NCBI GenBank assembly: GCA_020849105.1
Contig: JADLGW010000050.1
Span: 62,001-126,000, forward strand
Length of the DNA: 64,000 nt
From: Phycisphaerales bacterium
GTDB taxonomy: Bacteria; Planctomycetota; Phycisphaerae; Phycisphaerales; UBA1924
Reading direction: 5' to 3'
In this document: one piece after another, positions 17,471 through 26,749 of the stretch
Numbering within the stretch: position 1 is the first letter of the stretch
Layout: each line of letters starts with the position of its first letter
The notes under the pieces: model-generated
What the model was told of the DNA's origin: nothing
The model's input: only the letters and a program-made list of their open reading frames with translations
Databases searched by the model: none
Program-made: the position numbers and the translations under genes

Positions 17471-19549
17471 TCACCGCCCCCGGAGGCCGCGACGGAGCAG
17501 ACCGGCCAGACGCGAGCGCGGTTTCACCGTATCGCCCCGCAGCATCCCGCGAAGAATCCGCTGCGCGCGGGGCGTGTCCAGCGGAAGGCCCGGGTGCTTC
17601 GCACGCACCCGTTCGTGCAATCCCCGGCGCTCAGCCGGGGTGAGTGACCGCAGCATGGAACCGGGTCGGATGCGGTTGTGAATCAGGAACTCCGGTATCA
17701 CCGCGCCGCGCCCGCCGCGCTCCGCCATCGCGCAGTACACGTCCCAGTCCTCGAACGCCGGCAGCGACTCGTCGTAGCCGCCGGCGGTCAGCAGCGCCTC
17801 CCGATCCAGCAACGCCGTACACGACGACGCGACGTTCGCCACGTGCAGCAGATCGCGATCGAAGCCGACCGGCACAAAGGCCATTGTCGGCTCCCGCGGC
17901 GACCCCTCGAAGCACGACATCCACGACGTGACCAGCACGAGCCCCGGATCCCGCGATACCGCCGCGAGCGCACTCTCAATGAACCGCGGGTCGAGCAGGT
18001 CGTCGGCATCCAGCGGCACGACCCACCGCCCTCGTGCCGCGGCCACGCCCGCGTTCCGTGCCGCGCTCAGCCCCCGGTTGGCCTGCCGGATGACGCGCAG
18101 CCCGCCCCCCCGCCCGCTCCACTCACGCTCGATCTCCGCGAGCGCCCCCGCGGCGCCGGGCTCCGTGGACCCGTCGTCGACGATAATCGTCTCGGTATTG
18201 ACGTGCGTCTGCCGCAGCACGGACCCGGCTGCATCCGGCAGGTACTCCGACAGGTTGTAGAACGGGATGATGACCGACACCAGCGGCCCGGGCGTGCCGG
18301 AAGGTGCCGCGCGCGCCGGGTTGCCATCTCGCCGCCGCTCGATCTCGGTCACGGTCAGCCTCGCGATCGCCGCGGGGTCGCACAGCGCCCGAACCCGCTC
18401 CGGCGCGCCCCGCTCCAGCGCCGTGCGGAGTGAGCCGTCGCCCAGGGCGCGATCCAGCACCGACGCCAGCGATGCTCCCGACCCCGGGTCGCACAGCAGC
18501 CCGCTGACGCCGTCCTCGATGATCTCCGGGATGCCGCCGCGGCGGGTCGCGACCACGACCCTCCCGCACGCCATCGCCTCCAGGCACACGTTGGGGAAGT
18601 TGTCCCACAGCGACGGCACGCACACGACGCTCGCCCCAGCGATGAGCGGGCCCAGTTCACCCCGCGCCCGGTTGTCCTCGAACACGATCGCGGCGCGGCG
18701 CCGGGCCCCAACCTGTTCCCCCAGCCACTCCCGCATCGACCGGCCGCCCGGCGCCGTCGGTGTGTCCACCCCCACCACGCGTACGCGCAGCCGCACCCCC
18801 CGCGCAAGCAGCCGCTGCACCGCATCGATCAGCACCTGGATGCCCTTGCGGTACTCCAGACGGCCGTAGAACAGCACTTCGGGCGTTGCATCGCTGTGCG
18901 GCGGCGCCGGCCGCGGCCCCAGCGAATCGAGCCAGTCAAAATCGAACGGGTAGGGCACCACCGCCGCCCGTTCACCAAGGTCCCCCGTCCGGCCCCGCAC
19001 AAAGTCCAGCATCGCCCGCGATGGCGACAGCACCACGTCCGCTCCCCGGATCGCCTCCACCTCCAGATGCTCCACCATCCCGACGTTCAGGTTCAGCCCC
19101 TCCTGCCGGTTGACCTCCCGCAGCGCGAAGATCGGGCTGTGCAGCCGCACCCCGATCACGGCGCCCGCAAACTCTCCGCGCGTGCTCCGCCCCTTCGCGA
19201 TGAAGTACCCCGCGCCGTAAATATCCGCCGCTTCGATGTACTCAAAGCCGAACTCCGCGTGCAGCCGCCGCAGCGTCAGGTAGATGCCCATCGGCCCGCG
19301 TGTCGCCCGGCACGGGACGTGCGGCAGCGCAGCCTCCCCGCCCCGCTCAACCGCGTGAAGCGCCAGCCCCGGCAGCGCCCGCTCCGCCGCCGGGCGCGAC
19401 ATCTCCGCCAGCACCGCCGGGGTTCCCTCCGTCAGCACATGCACGTCGTGTCCCGCGCCCGCCAGCGCCCGCGCCGCCTGCGCGGTGTACGCCCCGACGC
19501 CCCACCCGCTCAGCGGCGCCAGTTCCGTGCTCACCAGGCAGATGCGCAC
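17471..19549 (-). CDS. Bifunctional glycosyltransferase: GT4 fused to GT2
   Basis: The 692-residue protein begins VRICLVSTELAPLSGWGVG, the start of a GT-B fold GT4 enzyme, with the family E-x7-E region in ACGRVVVATRRGGIPEII. From about residue 398 a second, GT-A fold GT2 domain starts with PLVSVIIPFYNLSEYL, followed by IIVDDGSTEP and a DxD in VPLDADDLLD. It can therefore add two sugars, probably in succession. The start is GTG at 19549 with GGAG five bases upstream. It is the last gene of a four-gene minus-strand glycosyltransferase operon and ends against the PilZ-J gene. Substrates are unknown. Confidence 0.9.
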   Translation of the reverse strand: MRICLVSTELAPLSGWGVGAYTAQAARALAGAGHDVHVLTEGTPAVLAEMSRPAAERALPGLALHAVERGGEAALPHVPCRATRGPMGIYLTLRRLHAEFGFEYIEAADIYGAGYFIAKGRSTRGEFAGAVIGVRLHSPIFALREVNRQEGLNLNVGMVEHLEVEAIRGADVVLSPSRAMLDFVRGRTGDLGERAAVVPYPFDFDWLDSLGPRPAPPHSDATPEVLFYGRLEYRKGIQVLIDAVQRLLARGVRLRVRVVGVDTPTAPGGRSMREWLGEQVGARRRAAIVFEDNRARGELGPLIAGASVVCVPSLWDNFPNVCLEAMACGRVVVATRRGGIPEIIEDGVSGLLCDPGSGASLASVLDRALGDGSLRTALERGAPERVRALCDPAAIARLTVTEIERRRDGNPARAAPSGTPGPLVSVIIPFYNLSEYLPDAAGSVLRQTHVNTETIIVDDGSTEPGAAGALAEIEREWSGRGGGLRVIRQANRGLSAARNAGVAAARGRWVVPLDADDLLDPRFIESALAAVSRDPGLVLVTSWMSCFEGSPREPTMAFVPVGFDRDLLHVANVASSCTALLDREALLTAGGYDESLPAFEDWDVYCAMAERGGRGAVIPEFLIHNRIRPGSMLRSLTPAERRGLHERVRAKHPGLPLDTPRAQRILRGMLRGDTVKPRSRLAGLLRRGLRGR

Positions 19550-19561
19550 GCCCGCTCCAGG

Positions 19562-21328
19562 CTAGACCTTCACGGCCGCGGGCGCCCGCGCCGCCACCAC
19601 CACACCCGGCGCGGCCGGTGCCCCCGGCGCGCGGGGAGGGGTGGAAGGCTCCAGCAACTCCCGGTAGAGCCCCTCCACCTCGGCCACGTGATCGGGGTAA
19701 CTCCGCAGCGTGCTGGCCTCGTGCACTTCCCGCGCCGAGGGCAGCACGACCCGGCCCAGCGCCACCCGCTCGATCCGCTCCGCCAGCGCCGCCGCGTCCC
19801 CCGCGGGGAAGAGCAGGCCGTTCCCCGGCCTTGCCCCTCGGGGCTCCTGGACCCACTCCACCGGCCCTCCCAGGCGAGACGCGATGACAAACTTGCCCGC
19901 GTGCAGATACTCCAGCATGACCAGCGGCGAGTTCTCGAACCAGATGTGCGGCAGCAGCCCCACGTCAAACTCCCCCACCGCCGACAGCAGTTGCAGCAGG
20001 TCGAACCCGCCGTGGAACGACACCTCCGGGTACGCCGACAGCCGCTTGCGGAACGGCCAGTCGTACCCGGAAGCCCGGATGACAAAGTGGCACCGCTGGC
20101 GCGCCTCCCGCGATACGAGCGGGATCGCCCGCGTCAGCACCTCCAGCCCCTTGTTGTTCCGCGTCGTCCCCAGGAACGCGAACCGCACGGGGCGCGCCGG
20201 ACGCACCGCATCCCAGGGGCGCACGCCGTAGAACGGCGATCGGCGCGCCACCCGGTTGAGTTGGTCAAAGTGCGGCTGCCCGAGCCGCACCTGCCGGCCG
20301 ATCTCCGCCCGCAGCCCCATCCGCACCAGCACCCGCAGCAGGAACTCGCTGGGCGGGGTGACCGCGGACGCCCGGTTGAGGGCCTCGATCCCCGCGGTGC
20401 GCCGCCGCCCATACTCGTTGAGCACCGTGAGGTGGTGGTCCGCGCGCAGGAACCGTTCATTCTCGTCGATCGGCGAAGCCCCGATCTCCACGGGCTTCTC
20501 GTGGTCCAGCAGCCGCAGGCCGTGGTCGATCGTCCCGGGGTGCCGCTCATCCGGATCGATATCGAACCCGAGCGGGGCCTCCGGGTCTGGGAATGGCGGC
20601 GAGTAGTCGGCCGCGTCCGGACCGACGAGCGGCATCCCAAGCCGACGCCGCACCGCCCGCCCGACGTGCCGCACCGCCTTCACCGTCGGCCGCCCCGCCG
20701 CCGCGGCCACCGCCTGCTCCAGCCGCCGTCCCCACCGCTCCGCCGATGGATGCGGCGCACCCGGCACGCAATCCACGCACTTCCTTCCCCCCTCGTAGTC
20801 CGTGCATACGCGCATCTCGTTGTGCAGCAGGTCCACCTGCGGGCACACATACCAGTAGTTGTGCGGCGTCACCACCACCGGCCGCCCGCTCGCCCGGATC
20901 GCACCGATCAGGTCCAGGCCGAACCCCTCCAAAGAATGGATGTGCACCACCTCGGCCCCGACCGACCCGAGCCATCGCAGCACCACCCGCGATTGCCGCG
21001 CCGACGACAGTTCCCGCTTCACGTTGCGGAAGTTCTCGATCGCCGGCGACAGGTTGGCCGAGTTCACAAGGTCAAAGCACGCGACCCCGCGCCACTCCTC
21101 CGTCGGCGACACCCGCATCCCGGGGATCAGTGAGTACCGCCGTCCGCTCGCCAAGTAGGACACCCGATGCCCCGACCGCGCCAGCCCCGCCGCCAGTTCC
21201 GAGGCCGAGAGGTTGTACCCGGAACCCTCGCCCGCCTGACGCGACAGCCGCGCCCACCCCAGCACCGCAATCGACAGCGCCCGATCGGTCCGCGACCACT
21301 CCGGGATGGAGAGGGAAGATGCGGTCAT
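19562..21328 (-). CDS. GT4 glycosyltransferase with cysteine cluster
   Basis: This 588-residue GT-B fold enzyme has the donor-side motif around FENSPLVMLEYLHAGKFVIA, corresponding to the E-x7-E of GT4. The N-terminal domain has HNYWYVCPQVDLLHNE, then CTDYEGGRKCVDC. This Cys pattern also occurs in the GT4 gene at 22983, so the two are paralogues. The Cys residues could bind a metal or form a structural clip. ATG overlaps the TGA of the upstream GT2 gene (ATGA) and is preceded by GGGGAGG. It presumably adds a sugar to a surface glycan built by the operon. Confidence 0.87.
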   Translation of the reverse strand: MTASSLSIPEWSRTDRALSIAVLGWARLSRQAGEGSGYNLSASELAAGLARSGHRVSYLASGRRYSLIPGMRVSPTEEWRGVACFDLVNSANLSPAIENFRNVKRELSSARQSRVVLRWLGSVGAEVVHIHSLEGFGLDLIGAIRASGRPVVVTPHNYWYVCPQVDLLHNEMRVCTDYEGGRKCVDCVPGAPHPSAERWGRRLEQAVAAAAGRPTVKAVRHVGRAVRRRLGMPLVGPDAADYSPPFPDPEAPLGFDIDPDERHPGTIDHGLRLLDHEKPVEIGASPIDENERFLRADHHLTVLNEYGRRRTAGIEALNRASAVTPPSEFLLRVLVRMGLRAEIGRQVRLGQPHFDQLNRVARRSPFYGVRPWDAVRPARPVRFAFLGTTRNNKGLEVLTRAIPLVSREARQRCHFVIRASGYDWPFRKRLSAYPEVSFHGGFDLLQLLSAVGEFDVGLLPHIWFENSPLVMLEYLHAGKFVIASRLGGPVEWVQEPRGARPGNGLLFPAGDAAALAERIERVALGRVVLPSAREVHEASTLRSYPDHVAEVEGLYRELLEPSTPPRAPGAPAAPGVVVAARAPAAVKV

Positions 21329-22986
21329 CCGTACCTCCCCTCATGGGCCCGCGGGCGCACCGTCAACGCGTACCACGCCGCCCGCGCCGCCGTGCGGCAC
21401 CACCGCCCGAAGAACGCGATCCGCAGCCGCAGCCCGTCCCGCTCCGCCTGCGCCATCTCCGGCCGTCGCCGGTCGATGTGGACATTCCAGCGCGACCGGA
21501 TGAGCGGGAAGTCGTTCCGCTGGTCAAACACCACGACCGCCGCCGGAGGGTTGCGAAGATAGCCGCGCTGCGTGCGCCACTTGGACGCGCGGCTGGGCAG
21601 GAACCGCACCCGCCGCGGCTGGCGCACCCGCGGGCCCGGGTCGTGCACCCCCGGCGGCGACAGGTACACCCATCGCGGCTGGTCCTGCATCCGCCCGGCC
21701 TCCAGCAGCCCGTGCGTCACCCGGGCCCGCAGGTCATCCGCCCAGGCGATCGACTCCGGCGCGGAGCACATGACAAGAACCTCCGAATCCGCACGGAGCG
21801 CACCGGTGCGATCCAGCGCCGCCAGCAGGGGCTCCGGCGCCGGCCCTTCATCATCGAGCCTGCCGCCGCGTCCGCGCACCATGTCATCCACAGTCCGCCG
21901 GAAGACCTCCGCGTGGAACAGCCGGCAGTGCATCGCCGCCTTGCGCGCGTGCAGGAGCAGGGCGCCGACCCGCCGACGCGCCGAGCGCCGCAGCGCCCGC
22001 CCGCCCAGGACCTTCCGGCACATCCACGCCAGGTTCCGCTCCGCGTAGTACCCGCGCCCCGGCGTCAACTTTGCCAGCCAGTAGGTGTGGTACACCACCG
22101 CGTCCAGGTCCAGCACCACCCGGTACCCCGCCTTCGCGAACCGCAGGCACCAGTCCGCATCGTCGCAGTAGATGAAGTACCGCCGGTCCCAGTACCCCAC
22201 CCGCTTCACCGCGTCCCACCGCGCCAGCAGGCTGCACGCCGACAGCACGTCCACGTCACGCCGCCCCGTGAACGCGCGATCGCCCTTCGTGCCGCCGACC
22301 TCCGCGACCCACGCACGGTGTGAATCATGCTGCCGGTGACCCGGCGGCGGCTCCGGCACCATGCACCCGTTCTCGAAGTCGAAATAGATCGTCGTCTCGA
22401 TCGTCGTCCGGCGGTCCGCGAAGTCCACCGTCCGCGATCCCACCAGGCCGATGCCCCCATCGCTCCGCGCCGTCGCCACCAGCCGCCAGAGCGCCCCGGG
22501 CGGCAGGTCCACATCGTCATCCACCAGCCACACGAACTCCGGTTCCCTCGCCAGCCGCTCCGCCCACGCGAACCCGGTGTTGAACCCGCCGCACCCGCCC
22601 AGGTTGTGCGTATTCCGCACGATCGTCAGCGACGCGAACCCCCCTGCATTCTCCGTGCCCGGGGCCGTCTCGCCGCCGACAAAGGCCGGCCGGTCCGCCT
22701 CCGCCGTGTCATTGTCGATGAGCCGCTCCGGCCGCCACCTATCCACGAGATGCGCCGCCGTTCCGTCACCCGACCCATTATCGATCACCGCCACATCCAT
22801 GATCGGGGCCAGCGAAACCGAGCCCTCCGGCCCTTCATTGCCCGCTTGTCCGGCCAGCGCCCCCAGCACCGCATCCACCGCCCGCTTCCGGTTCCAGGTC
22901 ACGATGACGACGGCCACGCGCGTCGCCGGGGTCGCGACCTGCACGGGCCGCGCCGGCAGCAGCGATGTGCGGGCGACCGCGCTCAT
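21325..22986 (-). CDS. GT2 family glycosyltransferase
   Basis: The 553-residue protein carries the GT-A nucleotide-sugar fold: TRVAVVIVTWNRKRAV at the start, then DNGSGDGTAAHL, and a DxD-like metal site in WLVDDDVDLPPG. The acceptor side has YFIYCDDADWCLRF, typical of rhamnosyl/galactofuranosyl-like GT2 enzymes. The true start is the ATG at 22986, which overlaps the stop of the upstream GT4 gene; the long in-frame extension upstream is not used. It is the second gene of the glycan operon. The sugar cannot be told. Confidence 0.87.
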   Translation of the reverse strand: MSAVARTSLLPARPVQVATPATRVAVVIVTWNRKRAVDAVLGALAGQAGNEGPEGSVSLAPIMDVAVIDNGSGDGTAAHLVDRWRPERLIDNDTAEADRPAFVGGETAPGTENAGGFASLTIVRNTHNLGGCGGFNTGFAWAERLAREPEFVWLVDDDVDLPPGALWRLVATARSDGGIGLVGSRTVDFADRRTTIETTIYFDFENGCMVPEPPPGHRQHDSHRAWVAEVGGTKGDRAFTGRRDVDVLSACSLLARWDAVKRVGYWDRRYFIYCDDADWCLRFAKAGYRVVLDLDAVVYHTYWLAKLTPGRGYYAERNLAWMCRKVLGGRALRRSARRRVGALLLHARKAAMHCRLFHAEVFRRTVDDMVRGRGGRLDDEGPAPEPLLAALDRTGALRADSEVLVMCSAPESIAWADDLRARVTHGLLEAGRMQDQPRWVYLSPPGVHDPGPRVRQPRRVRFLPSRASKWRTQRGYLRNPPAAVVVFDQRNDFPLIRSRWNVHIDRRRPEMAQAERDGLRLRIAFFGRWCRTAARAAWYALTVRPRAHEGRYG

Positions 22987-24524
22987 GGCACACTCCCGGC
23001 GGGTTCCTGAGCACCACGCGGCTCCGCTGCGGTCCTTCGGCTTTCCCGTGCCGCTGCCAACTGGCGGTACAGGTGCTCCATCTCCTCCCCGTGGAACTCC
23101 ATGCTCTTGGGCTTCGTCACACCCTCGCGCAGCGCGGCCAGCAGGCCGGGCTCCACCGTGATGCGCCGCAGCAGCGCGGCCAGCGCTTCCCGATCGTTGG
23201 CCCTGAACAGCAGCCCGTTGACGCCGTCCCGCACGAAGTCCGGGATCCCCCCGATGTCGGCCCCGATCACCGGAAGCCCGCACCCGAAGAACTCGAACAC
23301 CGTCTGCGGCCCATTGTCCCACCACACCGAAGTCACGAGTCCCGCATCGTGCCCGGCCGCGAGCCCCGGGATGTCCCCGAACGTGTACCCCTCACGGATC
23401 GTCAGCCCGCCCAGCCGGCCCCGCAGCCCCCGGAATCGCGCCCGGGCCGCAGCGGCCCCCACCACATGCGCCGACAGGCTCAGCCGCCGCAGGGTCGCGT
23501 CCGGCAGCAGTTCCAGGGCATCCGCCAGCATCGGCAGCCCCTTGTAATAGTTGTTGTACCCCAGGAACAGCAGCCGCGCAGGCCCGACCGCCCGCTGCTC
23601 CGGTCGCGCCCGCGGGAACTCCGACGCGCGCGATCCGATGTGCATTGTTCGGATCACACCCTCATCGACCCCCGTCGCCACGAAACGCCGCCGCACAAAC
23701 TCCGACACCGCCAGTACCGCGTCGCACCCGCTGAGCATGTTCACCATCGCGTCCCGCCGCTCCGCGTACGGGTTCGGCGGCCGTGCCGACGGCGGCTCCG
23801 CCTCGACCGAGTTCGTCAGCGGCGTCAGGTGCGCTGCCGGCCCGGGCGGCGCCGCCCGCCAGGCCCGCTTCAGCCGACCCAGGCCCCTCCCGATCCGTAC
23901 CCGCAGGAGCGGCGGCGGCGGGGGCCCAGGTTCTCGCGGCCCCTCCTCCTCACGGTCTACGCGCAGCGTCCGCTCGACCCACACCGCAGGTTTCGGCGTC
24001 GCGATGCACCGTGCGCACGCGTGCCCGTTCTCGTAGTCCGAGCACGGACGCCGGTGCCCCTGCATCAGGTACACCTGCGGGCAGATCGTGTGGTAGTTGT
24101 GCAGCGAACACACCACGACCGCCCGCCGCCGCGCCGCAGCCGCACACCCGATGCTGAACCCCTCCAGGTTCTGAAAGTGCACCACATCAGGGGCCAGTTC
24201 CGCGAGCAGGCCGTCAAACGCCGCCTCCAGTTCAGGCGCCGAAACCTCCCCAAGCGGCTCACGGAACTGGTGCAGCGACGGCGACAGGACCGGCGAGTTC
24301 ACGAACTCGTAGGAGTCAACCCCCCGCCACGCCCGGTATCGCCACAGCCGCAGCGGGGCGCGGGGTCCGGGGCCGCCAACATGAAGGTTCCCGCTGCTGA
24401 CCGTGCTCACTCGGTGCCCGCGGGCCACAAGCGCCAGGGCGAGCCCCTGCATGTACCCATTGGCCCCGCCCCCGTGGGCGGCGCCCTCCCATACCCGGGC
24501 CCAGTTGACCAGTACGACGCGCAT
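22983..24524 (-). CDS. GT4 glycosyltransferase, first gene of glycan operon
   Basis: The 513-residue GT-B enzyme starts MRVVLVNWARVWEGAAHGGG. It holds the same cysteine pattern as the gene at 19562 (HNYHTICPQVYLMQG, then CSDYENGHACARC) and a C-terminal donor site around FEFFGCGLPVIGADIGG. The internal ATG at 24524 is chosen over an upstream start because the family begins at the first beta strand. TACGCT lies 11 bases before it and may be the promoter of the whole operon (24524 to 17471). All four genes are joined by four-base overlaps or short gaps. It likely acts early in assembling the same oligosaccharide. Confidence 0.87.
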   Translation of the reverse strand: MRVVLVNWARVWEGAAHGGGANGYMQGLALALVARGHRVSTVSSGNLHVGGPGPRAPLRLWRYRAWRGVDSYEFVNSPVLSPSLHQFREPLGEVSAPELEAAFDGLLAELAPDVVHFQNLEGFSIGCAAAARRRAVVVCSLHNYHTICPQVYLMQGHRRPCSDYENGHACARCIATPKPAVWVERTLRVDREEEGPREPGPPPPPLLRVRIGRGLGRLKRAWRAAPPGPAAHLTPLTNSVEAEPPSARPPNPYAERRDAMVNMLSGCDAVLAVSEFVRRRFVATGVDEGVIRTMHIGSRASEFPRARPEQRAVGPARLLFLGYNNYYKGLPMLADALELLPDATLRRLSLSAHVVGAAAARARFRGLRGRLGGLTIREGYTFGDIPGLAAGHDAGLVTSVWWDNGPQTVFEFFGCGLPVIGADIGGIPDFVRDGVNGLLFRANDREALAALLRRITVEPGLLAALREGVTKPKSMEFHGEEMEHLYRQLAAARESRRTAAEPRGAQEPAGSVP

Positions 24525-24567
24525 GCAGGCCCCGGAGCGTAGCGGTCCTGTAGGGCGATTGCCGGGA

Positions 24568-24573
24568 TACTGT
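24568..24573 (+). promoter_or_regulatory. Candidate -10 box of zinc-ribbon/PH gene
   Basis: TACTGT ends five bases before a TTG at 24579, the preferred start of the following gene. It is the weakest of the leaderless candidates because TTG starts are rare on such messages. Confidence 0.3.
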
Positions 24574-24578
24574 TGCAC

Positions 24579-25265
24579 TTGATCCTCCTCAAGTGCGACC
24601 GCTGTGACCGCGTGCTGGAAGCCCCGGACGACCTCGCGGGCCGCAAGATTGAGTGCCCCGCCTGCGGCGACGTCAACCTTGTCCCCGCCGCCCTCGCCGC
24701 CCCCGCGCAGCCCGGCGCACTGTCCGCGATACCCGCGGCCTCACCCGCCAAACCCGCCACTCCGGATCGCGCCGCGGCAGCGGGCTACCCGCCGGCCGCA
24801 GGGCCGGAGCAGCCCGTGATGACCCTGCACCCGGTGACCTTCCGCTCCCGCCCGTTCGTGACGCTGATTGTCCTTGCCGCCCTCCTGGTCGGAGCCGCGG
24901 GGGGTGTTTACTTCAGTCTTATCGCAGCCCAGCGCGACGCCGTGCTCGCCTCCATCGCCTCTCTCCTGTTCATTGCGGCCGTCCTGGTCATCCTGGTCTG
25001 GAAGGTGGCCGCCCGCACGGAACGACTCGAAATCACCAGCAAACGCACCGTCGAGCGCAAAGGCCTGCTCAGCAGGGCCACGACGGAGGTCCTGCACAGC
25101 GACATCCGCAACGTCCAGGTAACCCAGACCCTCGGCCAGCGCATCCTCCGCACCGGCTCGCTCGGCCTTTCGAGCGCCGCCCAGGACGACGTCGAGATCA
25201 TCATGCACAATCTGCCCAACCCCCAGGGCGTCAAACGCGTAGTGGATCTGTACAGGCCGCTGTAA
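24579..25265 (+). CDS. Membrane protein with N-terminal zinc ribbon and bacterial PH domain
   Basis: The 228-residue product opens with LLKCDRCDRVLEAPDD...CPACG, a four-Cys zinc ribbon. A Pro/Ala-rich linker (about 40-80) follows, then two adjacent membrane helices (about 92-140). A bPH2-like (YdbS/YdbT) domain ends the protein, with LEITSKRTVERKGLLSR and RNVQVTQTLGQRIL. Such domains occur in membrane-associated proteins of unknown function. The start may be TTG at 24573 or 24579. It is divergent from the glycosyltransferase operon and separated from it by about 50 bases. Confidence 0.78.
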   Translation: MILLKCDRCDRVLEAPDDLAGRKIECPACGDVNLVPAALAAPAQPGALSAIPAASPAKPATPDRAAAAGYPPAAGPEQPVMTLHPVTFRSRPFVTLIVLAALLVGAAGGVYFSLIAAQRDAVLASIASLLFIAAVLVILVWKVAARTERLEITSKRTVERKGLLSRATTEVLHSDIRNVQVTQTLGQRILRTGSLGLSSAAQDDVEIIMHNLPNPQGVKRVVDLYRPL

Positions 25266-25389
25266 GCCGGAGCCCCTCGAACCCGCGGCACCGGGTTGAC
25301 ACGGCCGCATCCACAGGTATCAATGCCACCCCGCCGATAGAAGGAGCAGGCCCGCCCGCCCGGTCGGACGGCCCGGCAAGGACGCCCGA

Positions 25390-25662
25390 ATGAACTGGGT
25401 CCACAAACTCCGACTCCGAGCATTTGCCCTGCTGGTCGCGGGCACGCTCGCGGCGATCGGCATCGCTTCAATGGCCGCCCTGCCCGTGTGGCCCGTCCTC
25501 GGCGTCGCCGTCGCCGTCGTGACCCTTGTCGTGAACCGGGCCGCCTCCCGCCTCGACTCCCCGACCTGCCTGAGTTGCGGGGCCAGCCTCGCTGCGCAGT
25601 CGCGCGGCGAGCACGGCATCATCTGCCCCGGGTGCGGGTCGATCAGCGACACCCTCGTCTGA
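25390..25662 (+). CDS. Small membrane protein with C-terminal zinc ribbon
   Basis: The 90-residue protein has two hydrophobic helices (about 12-50) followed by a ribbon with CLSCGASLA and CPGCGSISDT. It may be functionally tied to the preceding zinc-ribbon/PH protein, which uses the same combination in reverse order, but no function is known. The ATG follows AGGACG. The gene ends just before the convergent small gene at 25671. Confidence 0.65.
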   Translation: MNWVHKLRLRAFALLVAGTLAAIGIASMAALPVWPVLGVAVAVVTLVVNRAASRLDSPTCLSCGASLAAQSRGEHGIICPGCGSISDTLV

Positions 25663-25670
25663 ACGCGGTT

Positions 25671-25856
25671 TCAGGATTCAAAGTCGGCAAAGGCCCCTTT
25701 GGCGGCCTGGTCGTCGAGGTATCGCTGGAAATCTCCCATCCTGTAGGACAGGAAACAGAAGGCGTGGTGCAGAGCCAGCCACTCAACATCGGAGGGGTCT
25801 TCATCCAGGTCCTTGCGCTGCCGGTTGAGTTCGGCCAGGATCGTCTCGGCTTTCAT
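25671..25856 (-). CDS. Small acidic hypothetical protein
   Basis: The product has 61 residues and no signal peptide or membrane helix. It begins MKAETILAELNRQRKDLDED and ends with an aromatic-rich helix region around HHAFCFLSYRMGDFQ. Codon use and a well placed TACCAT box five bases before the ATG support a real gene. I do not recognise the family. It lies just before the metal-transporter permease gene's 3' end, on the same strand. Confidence 0.55.
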   Translation of the reverse strand: MKAETILAELNRQRKDLDEDPSDVEWLALHHAFCFLSYRMGDFQRYLDDQAAKGAFADFES

Positions 25857-25861
25857 GTTCG

Positions 25862-25867
25862 ATGGTA
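25862..25867 (-). promoter_or_regulatory. Candidate -10 box of 61-residue protein gene (leaderless)
   Basis: TACCAT ends five bases before the ATG. The same hexamer and spacing occur before citrate synthase. Confidence 0.4.
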
Positions 25868-25873
25868 CGAGGC

Positions 25874-26749
25874 TCAGGCCCCTGCGCGTCCGACGGGGAA
25901 CGGCGAGCGGGAGAGCAGGAAGAGAGCCGTGAGCACCGCGACGATGCTGGGCCCGGGGGGCCAGTCGGCCTCAAAGCACAGGACAATCCCGCCCAGCACC
26001 CCGGCCAGGGCGATGACCAACGCCAGGATCATGACCATCCGCAGACGGTCCGAAAGGCGCAGCGCCGTCGCGCCCGGCAGCACCAGCAGAGCCGTCGCCA
26101 GCACCACCCCCGCCAGGCGCATGGACGCCACAATCGCCAGCGTCAGCAGGACCATCAGCATCAGACGCATCGCCCGTGCCGGCACACCGAACGCCCGCGC
26201 CGAGGCCTCGTCATACGCCCAGAACAGCAGCGGACGACGGGCCACCCACAGGGCGGCGACAATCCCCGCGGCCACCCCCCAGGCCAGGGCCGCGTCCGTC
26301 CACGTCACACCGATTGATGAGCCGAACAGGATCGACTCCCACCCCGGGGGCGCGACGAAGGACCCGGGTTGCGACCGCGCCCGCCCGACGGACTCGTGCA
26401 GCAGGATGGCCCCTACCGACATCGCCGTTACCAGCACAATGCCGATAGCGGTGTCCGAGGATGCCCCCCGGCGTTCGCTGAGCCAGGCGATCAGCCACGC
26501 CGAAGCAAGGCAGAACAGCACGATCACGCCCAGATACGCCGCCCCCCCGGCGGCCAGCCCGAGCACCGCGGCGATCCCGACGCCGCCGAACGCCGCGTGG
26601 CTGACGCCCTGCCCGATGAACGAGAGGCGCTTGAGCACGACCAGCACGCTGAGCAGCGAACACATGACCGCGACGCCGAGCCCGACCACGATGCCCGGCA
26701 GGAACAGCCCGCGCTGCACCGGGTCCATGAGGTAGTGAATCGTGTTCAC
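25874..26749 (-). CDS. znuB: Metal ABC transporter permease (ZnuB/MntB type)
   Basis: The 291-residue protein has about eight membrane helices and the ABC-3 family signature around SFIGQGVSHAAFGGVG, which contacts the ATPase. The GTG start at 26749 overlaps the TGA of the ATPase gene (GTGA); an upstream extension of the frame lies inside that gene. With the ATPase and the His-rich binding protein it forms a high-affinity importer for Zn2+ or Mn2+. Confidence 0.9.
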   Translation of the reverse strand: MNTIHYLMDPVQRGLFLPGIVVGLGVAVMCSLLSVLVVLKRLSFIGQGVSHAAFGGVGIAAVLGLAAGGAAYLGVIVLFCLASAWLIAWLSERRGASSDTAIGIVLVTAMSVGAILLHESVGRARSQPGSFVAPPGWESILFGSSIGVTWTDAALAWGVAAGIVAALWVARRPLLFWAYDEASARAFGVPARAMRLMLMVLLTLAIVASMRLAGVVLATALLVLPGATALRLSDRLRMVMILALVIALAGVLGGIVLCFEADWPPGPSIVAVLTALFLLSRSPFPVGRAGA

